Program-made: the position numbers and the translations under genes
Part shown: piece after piece, positions 1-9,176 of the stretch
How positions within the stretch are numbered: the stretch's first letter is position 1
How the letters are laid out: each line of letters starts with the position of its first letter
Notes under the pieces: generated by a model
Database searches by the model: none
What the model saw: only the letters and a program-made list of their open reading frames with translations
What the model was told of the DNA's origin: nothing
Assembly (NCBI RefSeq): GCF_023716865.1
Contig: NZ_CP092417.1
Span: 1,838,001-1,902,000, forward strand
DNA: 64,000 nucleotides
Direction: 5' to 3'
Origin: Endozoicomonas sp. SCSIO W0465
GTDB lineage: Bacteria; Pseudomonadota; Gammaproteobacteria; Pseudomonadales; Endozoicomonadaceae

Positions 1-1
1 T

Positions 2-373
2 AAATTGGTCAATGAAGCGATAGAGGTTCGTAACCGAGCCAGGAGGCAGGTAGAAGAAGAGGTTCGATTGGCGTGGATTGCCGTGGATTTTGGAGCTCAG
101 CGCTTATCTCCATTGGCTGAGTATGTTCGTCAGTCGGGAAAGTCGAGAAAACTTTATGATAAGCAGTTTTTAGTCGGTAGCCGGACGCTATTGGATGTTC
201 TGGACAGCCAAAGCGAATTTACCTCGGCAAGGCAGAGTGAAATCAATGCTCAGTTCGACTTGGTGTTTAATCAATTTCGTTTGTTACATAGCACTGGTTC
301 TTTGTTGACAGCACTTAATGCAAAACTCCAGTTTGAGAATCAGTGTGGCTTGGCGGTAGTCCATGTAATGTAG
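2..373 (+). CDS. TolC-family outer membrane efflux/secretion protein, C-terminal part
   Basis: The reading frame is open from the window edge, so the gene starts outside and only about 124 C-terminal residues are visible. The segment around YDKQFLVGSRTLLDVLDSQ, followed by a long helical stretch, is the conserved second-repeat coiled-coil region of TolC/LapE-type outer membrane channels, which export proteins or drugs with an inner-membrane ABC or RND partner. No partner gene is visible because the upstream side is cut off. The stop is at 371-373. The family call is firm; whether it serves type I secretion (LapE/AggA-like) or efflux cannot be decided from this fragment. Confidence 0.75.
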   Translation, partial: KLVNEAIEVRNRARRQVEEEVRLAWIAVDFGAQRLSPLAEYVRQSGKSRKLYDKQFLVGSRTLLDVLDSQSEFTSARQSEINAQFDLVFNQFRLLHSTGSLLTALNAKLQFENQCGLAVVHVM

Positions 374-477
374 TTGCTGGGAGTTGCTCCTAATGTTGTT
401 CAAATAAGCTCCCTTACAGAACATAAATGTTCCGGCAGCTATAATTAAGCGATAGATAATGAGTAAATAGAGTAATT

Positions 478-741
478 ATGGCTATGAAAACTACTTATGA
501 AAGCCCTGTTGCATTTGAAACCGACCTCTCTGCCGATTTGCTCAGCAAAGCCAGAGCGCTGCATGTGGATGTCCATGCCGTGATTCAACGAGCGGTGGCA
601 GCGCAAGCGAACCTTTCCGACATTGAACGACAGATCGCCCTTGCCTGTGAACAGCAGAGCAGTCAGATTTATCATCATTTGATTGACAGTTACCCCCTGA
701 AAGAGGTCGGCATCAGGGACTGTTACCGAAAGAGCCGGTAA
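478..741 (+). CDS. Small protein resembling a CcdA-type antitoxin, no toxin partner
   Basis: An 87-residue protein. Residues 15-35 (DLSADLLSKARALHVDVHAV) resemble the ribbon-helix-helix N-terminus of CcdA antitoxins, which bind DNA as dimers and neutralise the gyrase poison CcdB. The C-terminal half is not a recognisable CcdA toxin-binding tail. No CcdB-like ORF follows: about 256 bases without a convincing gene separate it from prkA. The start could be ATG 478 or ATG 484; neither has a strong ribosome binding site. It may be an orphan antitoxin, or simply an unrelated small helical protein. Confidence 0.45.
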   Translation: MAMKTTYESPVAFETDLSADLLSKARALHVDVHAVIQRAVAAQANLSDIERQIALACEQQSSQIYHHLIDSYPLKEVGIRDCYRKSR

Positions 742-997
742 CTTCATCAACATAGCCTGCGCCTCATTCAGTCACGGTATGCGTGCTGTACCGGTCTTTT
801 TTGCTTCAAGTGATACCCAGGTTTGATTCGTTGATCATTTCACGGAGAGACTCGTTGATTGCCTGTCAGGCTACAGGCCTCATGGGAGGCGTGCATTTGT
901 ATTCATGGGACCAGGGAGGCAGCTGTGTTGCTCTGCTGTCTGATCCGATCCGATGTCTTCTTTCTTCCTCTCTATCCATAACGGTGGGATGTCTACT
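742..997. other. Intergenic region upstream of prkA
   Basis: About 250 bases with no convincing gene. It should hold the promoter of the prkA-yeaH-ycgB operon, but I could not place -35/-10 or sigma-54 elements with confidence. GGTGGG at 983-988 is the likely ribosome binding site for the prkA start at 998. Confidence 0.4.
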
Positions 998-2920
998 ATG
1001 TCCATTTTTGCGCAATACCAGCAACGGTATGAAGCGGTTCAACAGGAAGAGCTGAGTCTGCTGGATTATCTCAAACTCTGTAAAGAGGACCCGTCGGTCT
1101 ATGCCAATGCGGCCGAGCGCATGCTGAAAGCCATTGGTGAGCCAGAAGTAATTGATACCGCCCGTGATCCGCGACTGAGCCGCATCTTCTCCAACAAGTT
1201 AATCAAACGCTACCCGGCGTTCAAAGAGTTTTACGGTATGGAAGAGGCCATTGAGCAGATGGTCTCTTATTTCAAACACGCGGCTCAGGGGCTGGAAGAG
1301 AAAAAACAGATACTTTACCTGCTTGGCCCGGTGGGAGGCGGCAAGTCTTCTCTGGCCGAAAAATTGAAGCAGTTAATGGAACGGGTGCCGTTTTACGCCA
1401 TCAAAGGCTCGCCGGTGTTTGAATCCCCGCTGGGGCTGTTCAATCCTGATGAGGATGGGGTTATTCTCAAGGAGGAATACGGCATTCCCGGTCGCTACCT
1501 CAATTACATCATGTCTCCCTGGGCGGTCAAACGCCTGAACGAATTTGGGGGCGACCTCACCCAGTTCCGGGTGGTTAAGCTCTACCCAAGCCGGCTGAAT
1601 CAAATCGCTATTGCCAAAACCGAACCCGGTGATGAAAACAACCAGGATATTTCCAGCCTGGTGGGCAAGGTGGATATTCGCCAGCTGGAAGAGTATTCCC
1701 AGGACGATCCCGACGCCTACAGTTTTTCGGGGGCGTTGTGCCGGGCCAACCAGGGCATCATGGAATTCGTGGAGATGTTCAAGGCGCCCATCAAAGTGCT
1801 GCACCCGCTGCTGACCGCCACCCAGGAAGGCAACTACAACAGCACCGAAGGGTTGGGGGCGATTCCCTACGAGGGGATTCTGCTGGCGCACTCCAATGAG
1901 TCCGAATGGCAGTCCTTCCGGAACAACAAGACCAATGAAGCCTTCATCGACCGGGTCAACATCGTGAAGGTGCCGTACTGTGTCCGGGTCAGTGAAGAGG
2001 TGCACATTTACCAGAAGTTGCTGGAACACAGCTCGCTGAAGGCCGCGCCCTGTGCCCCGGATACCCTCAAGATGCTGGCCCAGTTTACCGTGCTGTCACG
2101 GATCAAGGAGCCGGAGAACTCTTCCATCTACTCCAAGATGAAAGTGTACGACGGTGATAACCTGAAGGACACCGACCCCAATGCCAAGCCATTGCAGGAA
2201 TACCGGGATATGGCCGGGGTGGATGAAGGCATGAACGGGCTCTCTACCCGGTTTGCTTTCAAGATCCTGTCCAAAGTATTCAACTTCGATCCGACTGAAG
2301 TGGCGGCCAACCCGGTACACCTGCTTTATGTGCTGGAACAGCAGATTGAGCAGCACCAGTTTCCGGAAGAAATCCAGGACCGTTACCTCGCCTTTCTCAA
2401 AGAGTATCTGACCCCCAAATACATTGAGTTTCTTGGCAAGGAGATCCAGACCGCGTACCTTGAGTCATACTCCGAATACGGTCAGAACATCTTTGACCGC
2501 TACATTACCTACGCTGACTTCTGGATTCAGGATCAGGAATTCCGGGACCCGGATACCGGACATATTCTGGATCGGGGCGCCTTGAGCGAAGAGCTGGAAA
2601 AAATCGAAAAACCGGCGGGCATCGCCAATCCCAAGGATTTCCGCAACGAAGTGGTCAACTTTGTACTGCGGGCCCGGGCCAACCACGACGGCAAAAACCC
2701 CAGCTGGTTAAGCTACGAGAAGATGCGTACCGTCATTGAGAAGAAAATGTTTTCCAATACCGAAGACCTGTTGCCGGTCATCTCTTTCAATGCCAAAGGG
2801 TCGCAGGAAGACCAGCGAAAACACGCGGACTTCGTTTCCCGTATGGTGGTCCACGGTTATACCGAGAAACAGGTACGGCTGTTGTCAGAATGGTACATCC
2901 GGGTCCGGAAGTCTCAATGA
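998..2920 (+). CDS. yeaG: PrkA family serine protein kinase (YeaG)
   Basis: A 640-residue protein matching E. coli YeaG/PrkA along its length, beginning MSIFAQYQQRYEA. The P-loop GPVGGGKSS lies near residue 110 in an AAA-like N-terminal domain; the C-terminal part is the PrkA kinase-like domain. In enterobacteria YeaG acts with YeaH in the response to sustained nitrogen starvation and other stresses, in the cytoplasm. I chose ATG 998 over the upstream ATGs at 953 and 989 because the protein then starts as its homologues do, with GGTGGG 9 nt upstream. It is the first gene of a yeaG-yeaH-ycgB operon, with 97 nt to yeaH. Intact. Confidence 0.93.
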   Translation: MSIFAQYQQRYEAVQQEELSLLDYLKLCKEDPSVYANAAERMLKAIGEPEVIDTARDPRLSRIFSNKLIKRYPAFKEFYGMEEAIEQMVSYFKHAAQGLEEKKQILYLLGPVGGGKSSLAEKLKQLMERVPFYAIKGSPVFESPLGLFNPDEDGVILKEEYGIPGRYLNYIMSPWAVKRLNEFGGDLTQFRVVKLYPSRLNQIAIAKTEPGDENNQDISSLVGKVDIRQLEEYSQDDPDAYSFSGALCRANQGIMEFVEMFKAPIKVLHPLLTATQEGNYNSTEGLGAIPYEGILLAHSNESEWQSFRNNKTNEAFIDRVNIVKVPYCVRVSEEVHIYQKLLEHSSLKAAPCAPDTLKMLAQFTVLSRIKEPENSSIYSKMKVYDGDNLKDTDPNAKPLQEYRDMAGVDEGMNGLSTRFAFKILSKVFNFDPTEVAANPVHLLYVLEQQIEQHQFPEEIQDRYLAFLKEYLTPKYIEFLGKEIQTAYLESYSEYGQNIFDRYITYADFWIQDQEFRDPDTGHILDRGALSEELEKIEKPAGIANPKDFRNEVVNFVLRARANHDGKNPSWLSYEKMRTVIEKKMFSNTEDLLPVISFNAKGSQEDQRKHADFVSRMVVHGYTEKQVRLLSEWYIRVRKSQ

Positions 2921-3017
2921 TTCCGCACTGACTGACCCGCCCTGTCGCGGACCCATCGCCAGCCCCTTCAGCGGGGCTGATCCACCGAGCACTGCAGCTA
3001 TCGGGAGAGCGTTCATC

Positions 3018-4307
3018 ATGAGCCTCATCATCGACCGGCGCCTCAATGGAAAAAAGAAGAGCACCGTGAACCGGCAGCGGTTTTTGAAGCGCTACCGGCA
3101 TCATGTCAAAGCCGCCGTCCAGGATGCCATTGACCAGCGTTCCATCACCGACGTTGACAGTGGCAGTGACGTCACTATTCCCAGGAAAGACCTCAGTGAG
3201 CCGTTTTTTCACCACGCACAGGGGGGACACTGCGGCCACGTGCATCCTGGCAACCACGAGTTCCACCGTGGAGACCGCATTCAGCGGCCACCGGGTGGCG
3301 ATGGACAGGGCAGTGGTGCGGGGCAGGCCAGTGATGGTGGCGAAGGGGCAGATGAGTTCGTCTTCCAGATCAACCGGGACGAGTTCCTGGAATATCTGTT
3401 TGATGACCTGGAGCTGCCCAACCTGCTGAGAAAAGAACTGAAAGACAGCACCGACTATCAACTCAAACGGGCCGGGTTTACCACCGCTGGTTCCCCGGAC
3501 CGGCTGAATATTGTGCGCTCACTGCGGGCTGCCCATGCCCGTCGCATCGCCCTGTCCGGTAAAGACCGGAAAGTGATCCGAACCCTGAAGCGACAACTCA
3601 GGGCCATGGAAGTGAGTCCGGACCCTGCCGATCAGCAGCAGGCCACCGCTCTTCGGGAAGAGATCAAGTCGCTCAACAAGAAGCTCAAACGACTGCCGTT
3701 TATTGACGATTTTGACCTGCGCTTTAACAACATGACCAAGGTACCCCGGCCCTCCAGCAAGGCGGTGATGTTTTGTGTCATGGATGTTTCCGGGTCCATG
3801 ACGCAGGAGATCAAGGACATGGCTAAGCGCTTTTTCCTGCTGCTCTACCTGTTCCTGGAACGCAACTACGAAGCCGTGGAAGTGGTCTTTATCCGGCACC
3901 ACAGTGAGGCGAGGGAGTGTGATGAGCACGACTTCTTCTACGCCCGGGAAACCGGGGGCACCATTGTCTCAAAAGCCCTGCTGCTCACCCATGACATCAT
4001 TGAACGGCGGTACCCGCCCAGCCAGTGGAACATCTACATCGCCCAGGCCTCGGATGGGGATAACTGGGGCGAAGACTCGACAAAATGTTATGACGTCATC
4101 CTGGATAAGCTGCTGCCGGTATGCCAGTACTTCGCCTACGTAGAGATAACCGACCAGCACCACCAGAACCTCTGGTACGAGTACGCTACCATAGCCGAAT
4201 CTTACCCGGATCACTTCGCCATGCAGCACATCCACAGCTATTCAGATATCTACCCGACCTTCCGGCGTCTGTTTGAAAAAAAGGAGGGCTCTCATGTTGG
4301 TCGCTGA
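3018..4307 (+). CDS. yeaH: YeaH/YhbH family protein (UPF0229)
   Basis: A 429-residue protein starting MSLIIDRRLNGKKKSTVNR, as in YeaH. It has a basic N-terminus, a Gly-rich low-complexity segment near residues 85-110, and a C-terminal von Willebrand A-like domain with the MIDAS-type motif DVSGSMT. YeaH is the usual partner of the PrkA/YeaG kinase; its biochemical role is not settled. The frame is open well upstream, inside the yeaG end, but ATG 3018 gives the conserved start. The last 14 nt overlap the start of ycgB, suggesting translational coupling. Confidence 0.92.
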   Translation: MSLIIDRRLNGKKKSTVNRQRFLKRYRHHVKAAVQDAIDQRSITDVDSGSDVTIPRKDLSEPFFHHAQGGHCGHVHPGNHEFHRGDRIQRPPGGDGQGSGAGQASDGGEGADEFVFQINRDEFLEYLFDDLELPNLLRKELKDSTDYQLKRAGFTTAGSPDRLNIVRSLRAAHARRIALSGKDRKVIRTLKRQLRAMEVSPDPADQQQATALREEIKSLNKKLKRLPFIDDFDLRFNNMTKVPRPSSKAVMFCVMDVSGSMTQEIKDMAKRFFLLLYLFLERNYEAVEVVFIRHHSEARECDEHDFFYARETGGTIVSKALLLTHDIIERRYPPSQWNIYIAQASDGDNWGEDSTKCYDVILDKLLPVCQYFAYVEITDQHHQNLWYEYATIAESYPDHFAMQHIHSYSDIYPTFRRLFEKKEGSHVGR

Positions 4308-5874
4308 AGCACCAGAAAAGCACACCATCCGGCGAAAACAACCGCTGTCCACCGGGTCAGAATGGACGTTCGAACTGCTGGACCTATACGACCGCGAGTT
4401 TGCCCGGTTGGCGGATAAATTCCGGCTGGACACCTACCCCAACCAGATTGAAGTGATCAGCTCTGAACAGATGCTGGATGCCTACTCATCGGTGGGGATG
4501 CCCCTGATGTACAATCACTGGAGTTATGGGAAAACCTTTCTCAATAACCAACAGAACTATCAGCGGGGGCGGATGGGGCTGGCTTACGAAATCGTGATCA
4601 ACTCCAACCCCTGCATTGCCTACCTGATGGAAGAGAACACCATGCCCATGCAGGCCCTGGTGATCGCCCACGCCTGCTACGGCCACAACTCCTTTTTTAA
4701 AGGCAACTACCTGTTCAGGCAGTGGACGGACGCCAGCGCCATCATTGATTACCTGCTGTTTGCCAAGCACTACATCGCCCAGTGCGAGGAGAAACATGGC
4801 GTTTCAGCGGTAGAGGAGATGCTGGACGCCTGCCATGCGCTGATGAACCAGGGGGTCAACCGCTATGTTCGCCCCGCCCCGGTCTCTGCAGAACAGGAAC
4901 AGGCACGCTTGCGAGAGCGTGAAGCGTACATCCAGCGCAACCTGAACGATCTCTGGCGCACCATCCCGGTCAGCGAGCAATCACAGTCGCATCAGGATGA
5001 ACGGTTTCCGAAAGACCCGGAAGAGAACCTGCTCTATTTCATCGAAAAAAACGCGCCGTTGCTGGAGACCTGGCAGCGGGAGATCATCCGCATCGTGCGT
5101 AAAGTGGCGCAGTATTTCTACCCGCAACGGCAAACCCAGGTGATGAACGAGGGCTGGGCAACGTTCTGGCACTACCACCTGATGCATGAAATGTACGATG
5201 AAGGGTTGATCACCGAAGGCTTTATCCTGGAATTTCTGCATTCACACTCCAGTGTCGTGTTCCAGCCGGCCTTTGATGATCCGCGGTACAGCGGGATAAA
5301 CCCCTATGCTCTGGGGTTCAATATCTTTCGGGACATCCGCAGGATCTGCGAACAGCCCACGGAAGAGGACCGTGAATGGTTCCCCGATCTGGCGGGCAGT
5401 GACTGGCTGGACGCCGTGCACTTTGCCATGAAGAACTTCAAGGACGAGGGATTCATTCTTCAATACCTCTCCCCCCGGGTTATGCGGGACATGCGCCTGT
5501 TCAGCATCGATGACAACGACATCAACCCCTATCTGGAAGTGGATGCCATCCATGACGAGCAGGGTTATCGGCAGTTGCGGGAAAACCTGGCCGCCCTATA
5601 CAACCTGGGCAACCGGGAGCCCAATATACAGGTGTACGACGTGGATGTCCGGGGTGACCGTTCATTGACCCTGCGCCATTACCTGCACCAGAATCGCCCG
5701 CTGGACAGGGACAGTACCCATGAACTGCTGAAACATCTGCACCGCCTGTGGGGGTTTGATGTCAAACTGGACTCGGTAGACCAGGATAACATCGTCCAGT
5801 ACATCTTTATTACGAAAAACACCGGCAGCAAAGAACAGGTTAAGGTGACGTCAAAGAAGCGGATCAACCGCTAG
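4294..5874 (+). CDS. ycgB: SpoVR family protein (YcgB)
   Basis: A 526-residue protein of the SpoVR/YcgB family, recognised from segments such as YNHWSYGKTF and NEGWATFWHYHLMHEMY. It is named after a Bacillus sporulation cortex gene, but in proteobacteria it travels with prkA and yeaH and is linked to stationary-phase stress; no enzyme activity is established. ATG 4294 is chosen because AAGGAGG at 4281-4287 sits 6 nt upstream. The start overlaps the yeaH stop. Third and last gene of the operon, followed by two inverted repeats. Intact. Confidence 0.92.
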   Translation: MLVAEAPEKHTIRRKQPLSTGSEWTFELLDLYDREFARLADKFRLDTYPNQIEVISSEQMLDAYSSVGMPLMYNHWSYGKTFLNNQQNYQRGRMGLAYEIVINSNPCIAYLMEENTMPMQALVIAHACYGHNSFFKGNYLFRQWTDASAIIDYLLFAKHYIAQCEEKHGVSAVEEMLDACHALMNQGVNRYVRPAPVSAEQEQARLREREAYIQRNLNDLWRTIPVSEQSQSHQDERFPKDPEENLLYFIEKNAPLLETWQREIIRIVRKVAQYFYPQRQTQVMNEGWATFWHYHLMHEMYDEGLITEGFILEFLHSHSSVVFQPAFDDPRYSGINPYALGFNIFRDIRRICEQPTEEDREWFPDLAGSDWLDAVHFAMKNFKDEGFILQYLSPRVMRDMRLFSIDDNDINPYLEVDAIHDEQGYRQLRENLAALYNLGNREPNIQVYDVDVRGDRSLTLRHYLHQNRPLDRDSTHELLKHLHRLWGFDVKLDSVDQDNIVQYIFITKNTGSKEQVKVTSKKRINR

Positions 5875-5909
5875 AGCTCACAGGCAGGATGCGTCATAGT
5901 GGGGGGGTG

Positions 5910-5930
5910 CCCGGTGCAGGTTACACCGGG
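5910..5930 (+). terminator. Stem-loop after ycgB, possible terminator
   Basis: Perfect 7-bp stem CCCGGTG/CACCGGG with a 7-nt loop, 35 nt after the ycgB stop. No T-run follows, so it is either a weak or Rho-assisted terminator or an mRNA-stabilising hairpin. Confidence 0.4.
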
Positions 5931-5956
5931 ACTTGGTGCTCCAACGCAAAGGTATG

Positions 5957-5989
5957 TCGATGAACGACGGTAGAATCATAGTTCATCGA
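5957..5989. repeat. Perfect 9-bp inverted repeat in ycgB-recX spacer
   Basis: TCGATGAAC (5957-5965) and GTTCATCGA (5981-5989) are exact inverse complements separated by 15 nt. This could be an operator or a hairpin in the recX leader; no specific regulator is recognised. Confidence 0.45.
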
Positions 5990-6175
5990 CCAATAATCGC
6001 AACCCCGGTTCTCATACACCGTGCAACTTCCGAGATTGACCGTAGTTGGCACCGGGCAGACCAGTTCACAGGAGCGTAGCGATGCCTGAAGTTACTGCGT
6101 ATTCTGGTTAACTTGAACACCTATTCTGTTTCATTTGAACACCCTGAACTCCTTACACATTGCCCAGTGTGATTT

Positions 6176-6931
6176 TTAGACCAGGTGTTCAACTGCGTCC
6201 AATTTTCCAAGCTTTTTGCGCATGGATTCGCCTTTGAGTTCAATCCGGTGGGCATTGTGCATAAGCCGGTCAAGAATGGCGTCGGCCAGAGTTTCATCAC
6301 CAATGCTGGCATGCCACTTCCGGGTGGGCAATTGACTGGTAACCAACGTGGAACCTTGCTCGTGCCTGTCATCCATGACTTCCAGCAGATCGTTCCTTTG
6401 TTGCTGCGTCAGTGGTTCCAGGCCCCAGTCGTCCAGAATCAGCAAGTCTACTTTTGCCAGTTGTTTCAACTGCCTGCTGTAGCTGCCATCACCGTGGGCA
6501 AGGATCAGTTCATCCAGTAGCCTGGACATCCGATAGTACCGGACACTGTAGCCTTTCAGACAAGCCATGTGCCCAAGGGCGCAGGCCAGGTAGCTCTTAC
6601 CGGAACCACAAGGTCCGGTGATCAACAGGTTCCTGTACCGGTCAAGCCAGCCTCCTCCAGACAGGCTGGCCATCTGGTTCTGTTTGAGACCTCTGGGGTG
6701 TTCATAGTCAATGTCGTGTATCCGGGCAGCCAGTTTAAACCGGGCGCTTCTGAGCAGCCGAGCCAGACGTTTATTGTTTCGCTCTGTTTCTTCCTGCTCA
6801 GTAAGCAACGACAGTCGTTCTTCAAAGCTAAGGCTACTGTAGGTGCCCGGCTGGTCCAGCTGTTGATTGAGGGCATCTGCCATTCCGGTCAGTCGCAGTG
6901 ACCTAAGGCGAGCCAGTGTTTCATTGATCAT
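6176..6931 (-). CDS. istB: IS21 helper ATPase IstB
   Basis: A 251-residue AAA+ ATPase of the IstB/DnaC-like family. It shows the Walker A motif GPCGSGKSY near residue 107 and Walker B LLILDDWG near 168. IstB binds the target DNA and the IstA transposase and stimulates strand transfer. It lies 12 nt downstream of istA, as expected for the two-gene IS21 operon. Normal length, no frameshift. Confidence 0.95.
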   Translation of the reverse strand: MINETLARLRSLRLTGMADALNQQLDQPGTYSSLSFEERLSLLTEQEETERNNKRLARLLRSARFKLAARIHDIDYEHPRGLKQNQMASLSGGGWLDRYRNLLITGPCGSGKSYLACALGHMACLKGYSVRYYRMSRLLDELILAHGDGSYSRQLKQLAKVDLLILDDWGLEPLTQQQRNDLLEVMDDRHEQGSTLVTSQLPTRKWHASIGDETLADAILDRLMHNAHRIELKGESMRKKLGKLDAVEHLV

Positions 6932-6943
6932 GTTCGCCTCCGG

Positions 6944-8497
6944 TTATTGATAGCAAATAGCGCCACGAATATTTTCGTGATCATCATGCAAGGGACCTGT
7001 CGTTTGTTTTAACTGTGGCTCCAATGGCATCAGGTCTTTGCCTGACTGGAGGATTGATCGGACATTTTTTAACCGATAACCCCCGATGTTCCTGGCATGG
7101 GCGCAGGCGTTGTTGAGTCGTTCAGTTCCATATTCCCGCTGCAGGTTTAGCAGCCCCAATGAAGCTCGATAGGCTTGTTCAGGATGCTCCTTGCTATCCA
7201 GCAGTGATTGAATAAAACAATAGACTTCCTGACCAATGTCGTTAGCCCAGTTAAGTAAACGCTCAGGCGTCCAATCCTGATGGTGACGATGTCGTTCCGG
7301 CATATGAACTGCTAACGTCGTAAATCCACGTGTGTGCTTGCGAGCGTGGCTGGCCACCACTTTACCGTTAGCGTAGATCGTGACGCAGTGCTCAGTCGCC
7401 TGTACTTCTACTTCCTGCCTGGCAAGCTGATGGGGAACCGAGTAGGCGTGCCCCTTGCAGATAATATGATAATCCACATTCACCCGGGCCTTGATAAACT
7501 CAGCGAACACAAAAGATTGCTTCGGCAGTGGCTTGAGGGCTGGTTCATCCAGTTGTTCAAACGCACTACGTCGCGTTCCTGGCAACTGCTTAAAGGGCTT
7601 CAGGTTCAGTTCGATTAACAGCTCACGTATCCGCAGGTTCAGCTCTGCCAGGGTAAAGAACATTTCATGACGAAGCCTGGCCAGTATCCACCGCTCCACT
7701 ACCTGTACACCGACTTCTGCTTTGGCCTTGTCTTTGGGTTTGTAGGGGCGTGCCGGAATGACTGCCACCTGGTAGTGACAAGCCAGGTGCTGGTATGATG
7801 GGTTGAGATCCGGCTCGTACCGACAGGCTTTGATAACTGCGCACTTTGGGTTGTCTGGCACAACAATTTCTGGCACCCCACCAAAGAACTCAAAGGCCCG
7901 TTCATGAGACCCCAGCCAGTCCTCTGTTTTTTGTGACAGAGTCGCTTCAGCGTAGGTATAGTTGGACGCTCCCAGCACTGCCACAAATATCTGGGCATTG
8001 TGGGCAATTTCGCCGGTGTCCGGGTTGATGATTGGCATGGTTGGCCCGGCATAATCAACAAATAACTTTTCACCTGCATTGTGCAGCTGTCGCATAGATC
8101 GCTTTTGACAACCACGCCACTGATTGTAACGGTGACAGTACTGGGCATAGCTGTAGGCATTGAGGGGGTGGGCCTGACAGTATTCTTCCCAGAGTCGTTG
8201 TTTGGTCACTTCCTTGCGCTTCAGTTCCTGATGCACCTCAGCCCAGTCAGGATCAATCAACCCTTTTCGATTGGCTATCGAGGCATCGGGAAACAGCGCC
8301 TGAATAAGCTCAGGCTCAGATATATCCTCTGCCAGGGGCCAGCTTAATTCCGATTCCTGAAAGGCCTTAACGTAGTTGGATACCGTCCCCACACTGACCC
8401 GTACACTGCGGGAAATTTGTCGGAAGCTGAGTTGGCTGCCAAACCGCATCCGGAGTATTTCTAGTAGCTTACGCATGGTAATCCTGTTTTCTGTCAT
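6944..8497 (-). CDS. istA: IS21 family transposase IstA
   Basis: A 517-residue IS21 transposase. An N-terminal helix-turn-helix (residues 10-45, FGSQLSFRQISRSVRVSVGT) binds the multiple terminal repeats. A DDE integrase-like core follows, with FVDYAGPTM and VPDNPKCAV visible, and then a Mu-like C-terminal domain. ATG at 8497 (MTENRITMRKLL) is preferred over a further upstream codon because it fits the family N-terminus and has a purine-rich GAGGGAA upstream. Intact. Confidence 0.94.
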   Translation of the reverse strand: MTENRITMRKLLEILRMRFGSQLSFRQISRSVRVSVGTVSNYVKAFQESELSWPLAEDISEPELIQALFPDASIANRKGLIDPDWAEVHQELKRKEVTKQRLWEEYCQAHPLNAYSYAQYCHRYNQWRGCQKRSMRQLHNAGEKLFVDYAGPTMPIINPDTGEIAHNAQIFVAVLGASNYTYAEATLSQKTEDWLGSHERAFEFFGGVPEIVVPDNPKCAVIKACRYEPDLNPSYQHLACHYQVAVIPARPYKPKDKAKAEVGVQVVERWILARLRHEMFFTLAELNLRIRELLIELNLKPFKQLPGTRRSAFEQLDEPALKPLPKQSFVFAEFIKARVNVDYHIICKGHAYSVPHQLARQEVEVQATEHCVTIYANGKVVASHARKHTRGFTTLAVHMPERHRHHQDWTPERLLNWANDIGQEVYCFIQSLLDSKEHPEQAYRASLGLLNLQREYGTERLNNACAHARNIGGYRLKNVRSILQSGKDLMPLEPQLKQTTGPLHDDHENIRGAICYQ

Positions 8498-8649
8498 GGC
8501 CGGTTCCCTCTCTTGGTACAGATAAGAACGGCCAAAGTTATGGAAAATCAATGCATAAGAAGATATTTGTTAGCTGTATTAGACCGGTTTATGGTCTGTT
8601 GAACAGCGTTTCTGGAAGCTTGAACGGTGATTCTGGAAATCATCAAAAA

Positions 8650-8739
8650 GTGTTCAAAAGAAACCAGAATAGGTGTTCAAGTGTTACCAGAATGGGTGTT
8701 CAAGTGTTACCAGAATGAGTGTTCAAGAGTTACCAGAAT
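8650..8739 (+). repeat. IS21 right-end terminal repeat array (4 x 23-bp period)
   Basis: Four copies of a 21-bp motif beginning GTGTTCAA and ending ACCAGAAT start at 8650, 8673, 8696 and 8719, exactly 23 bp apart. Inverse copies are present at the left end (6101-6146). These are IstA binding sites. The third and fourth copies create the in-frame ATG at 8715 for the recX fusion. Confidence 0.9.
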
Positions 8740-9176
8740 ATGCAGTTACCGCCAACATGCTGAGACATGCCGCCATGAACCTGATGGTGCAGAAAAATTA
8801 CACTCACGACGAGCTGGCGCAAAAACTGTCTTATCTCTCTGATAACGATGAACTCATCCTTGATGTGCTTGACCGGCTGGAAAAAGAGCGGCTGTTGAGT
8901 AATGAGCGCTACGTGGAAGGCTTCATTCAGCACAGAGCGGCCAAAGGGCAAGGCCCTTCGCGCATTGCCCAGGATCTGGAAAAAAAAGGCATTGAGCCGG
9001 AGATGATTGTCGATGCCCTGAAAGCGTCCGGAATTAACTGGCAGGACCTGGCAAAATGGGCTCGTGAACAGAAGTTTGGTCACAAACACCCGGTATCCTC
9101 CCGGGAGATCAATGAGCAAAGAGAATTTTTGCACAGCCGGGGCTTCCCACCCGAACTGCTGGCCACTCTGTTTTGA

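Larger units (their letters stand above)
6096..8744 (-). mobile_element. IS21-family insertion sequence, complete
   Basis: Ends are TGCGTATTCTGG (left) and the inverse complement of TGCATATTCTGG (right), flanked by the 5-bp target duplication GTTAC (6091-6095 and 8745-8749). It encodes istA and istB on the minus strand. Both ends carry multiple terminal repeats, as is typical of IS21. Both genes look intact, so the element may be active. Confidence 0.92.
6082..9176 (+). pseudogene. recX: recX, interrupted in codon 5 by an IS21 element
   Basis: RecX restrains RecA filament growth. The original start is ATG 6082 with AGGAG at 6070-6074. After ATG CCT GAA GTT AC the IS21 element begins. The gene resumes at 8745 and runs in frame to 9176, with the GTTAC duplication on both sides; excision restores MPEVTANMLRHA. 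The body (8745-9176) shows the RecX helical repeats, e.g. NERYVEGFIQHRAAKGQGPS, and ends at a typical position. The IS right end carries an in-frame ATG at 8715, so a RecX with ten foreign N-terminal residues (MSVQELPEYA) could still be made. recA is not adjacent. Confidence 0.88.

Noticed and set aside
1373..2029. 218-aa minus-strand open frame inside prkA
   Set aside because: It lies entirely within the conserved kinase gene and its composition mirrors the reverse complement of prkA codons; no domain or ribosome binding site.
2736..3017. Long N-terminal extension of the YeaH frame
   Set aside because: The extension overlaps the end of prkA out of frame; homologues begin at the MSLIIDRRLNGKKK start at 3018.
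3103..3429. 108-aa plus-strand open frame inside yeaH
   Set aside because: It is an alternative frame of the yeaH gene with no family resemblance.
6185..6520. Plus-strand open frames across istB
   Set aside because: Antisense shadows of the IS21 helper gene.
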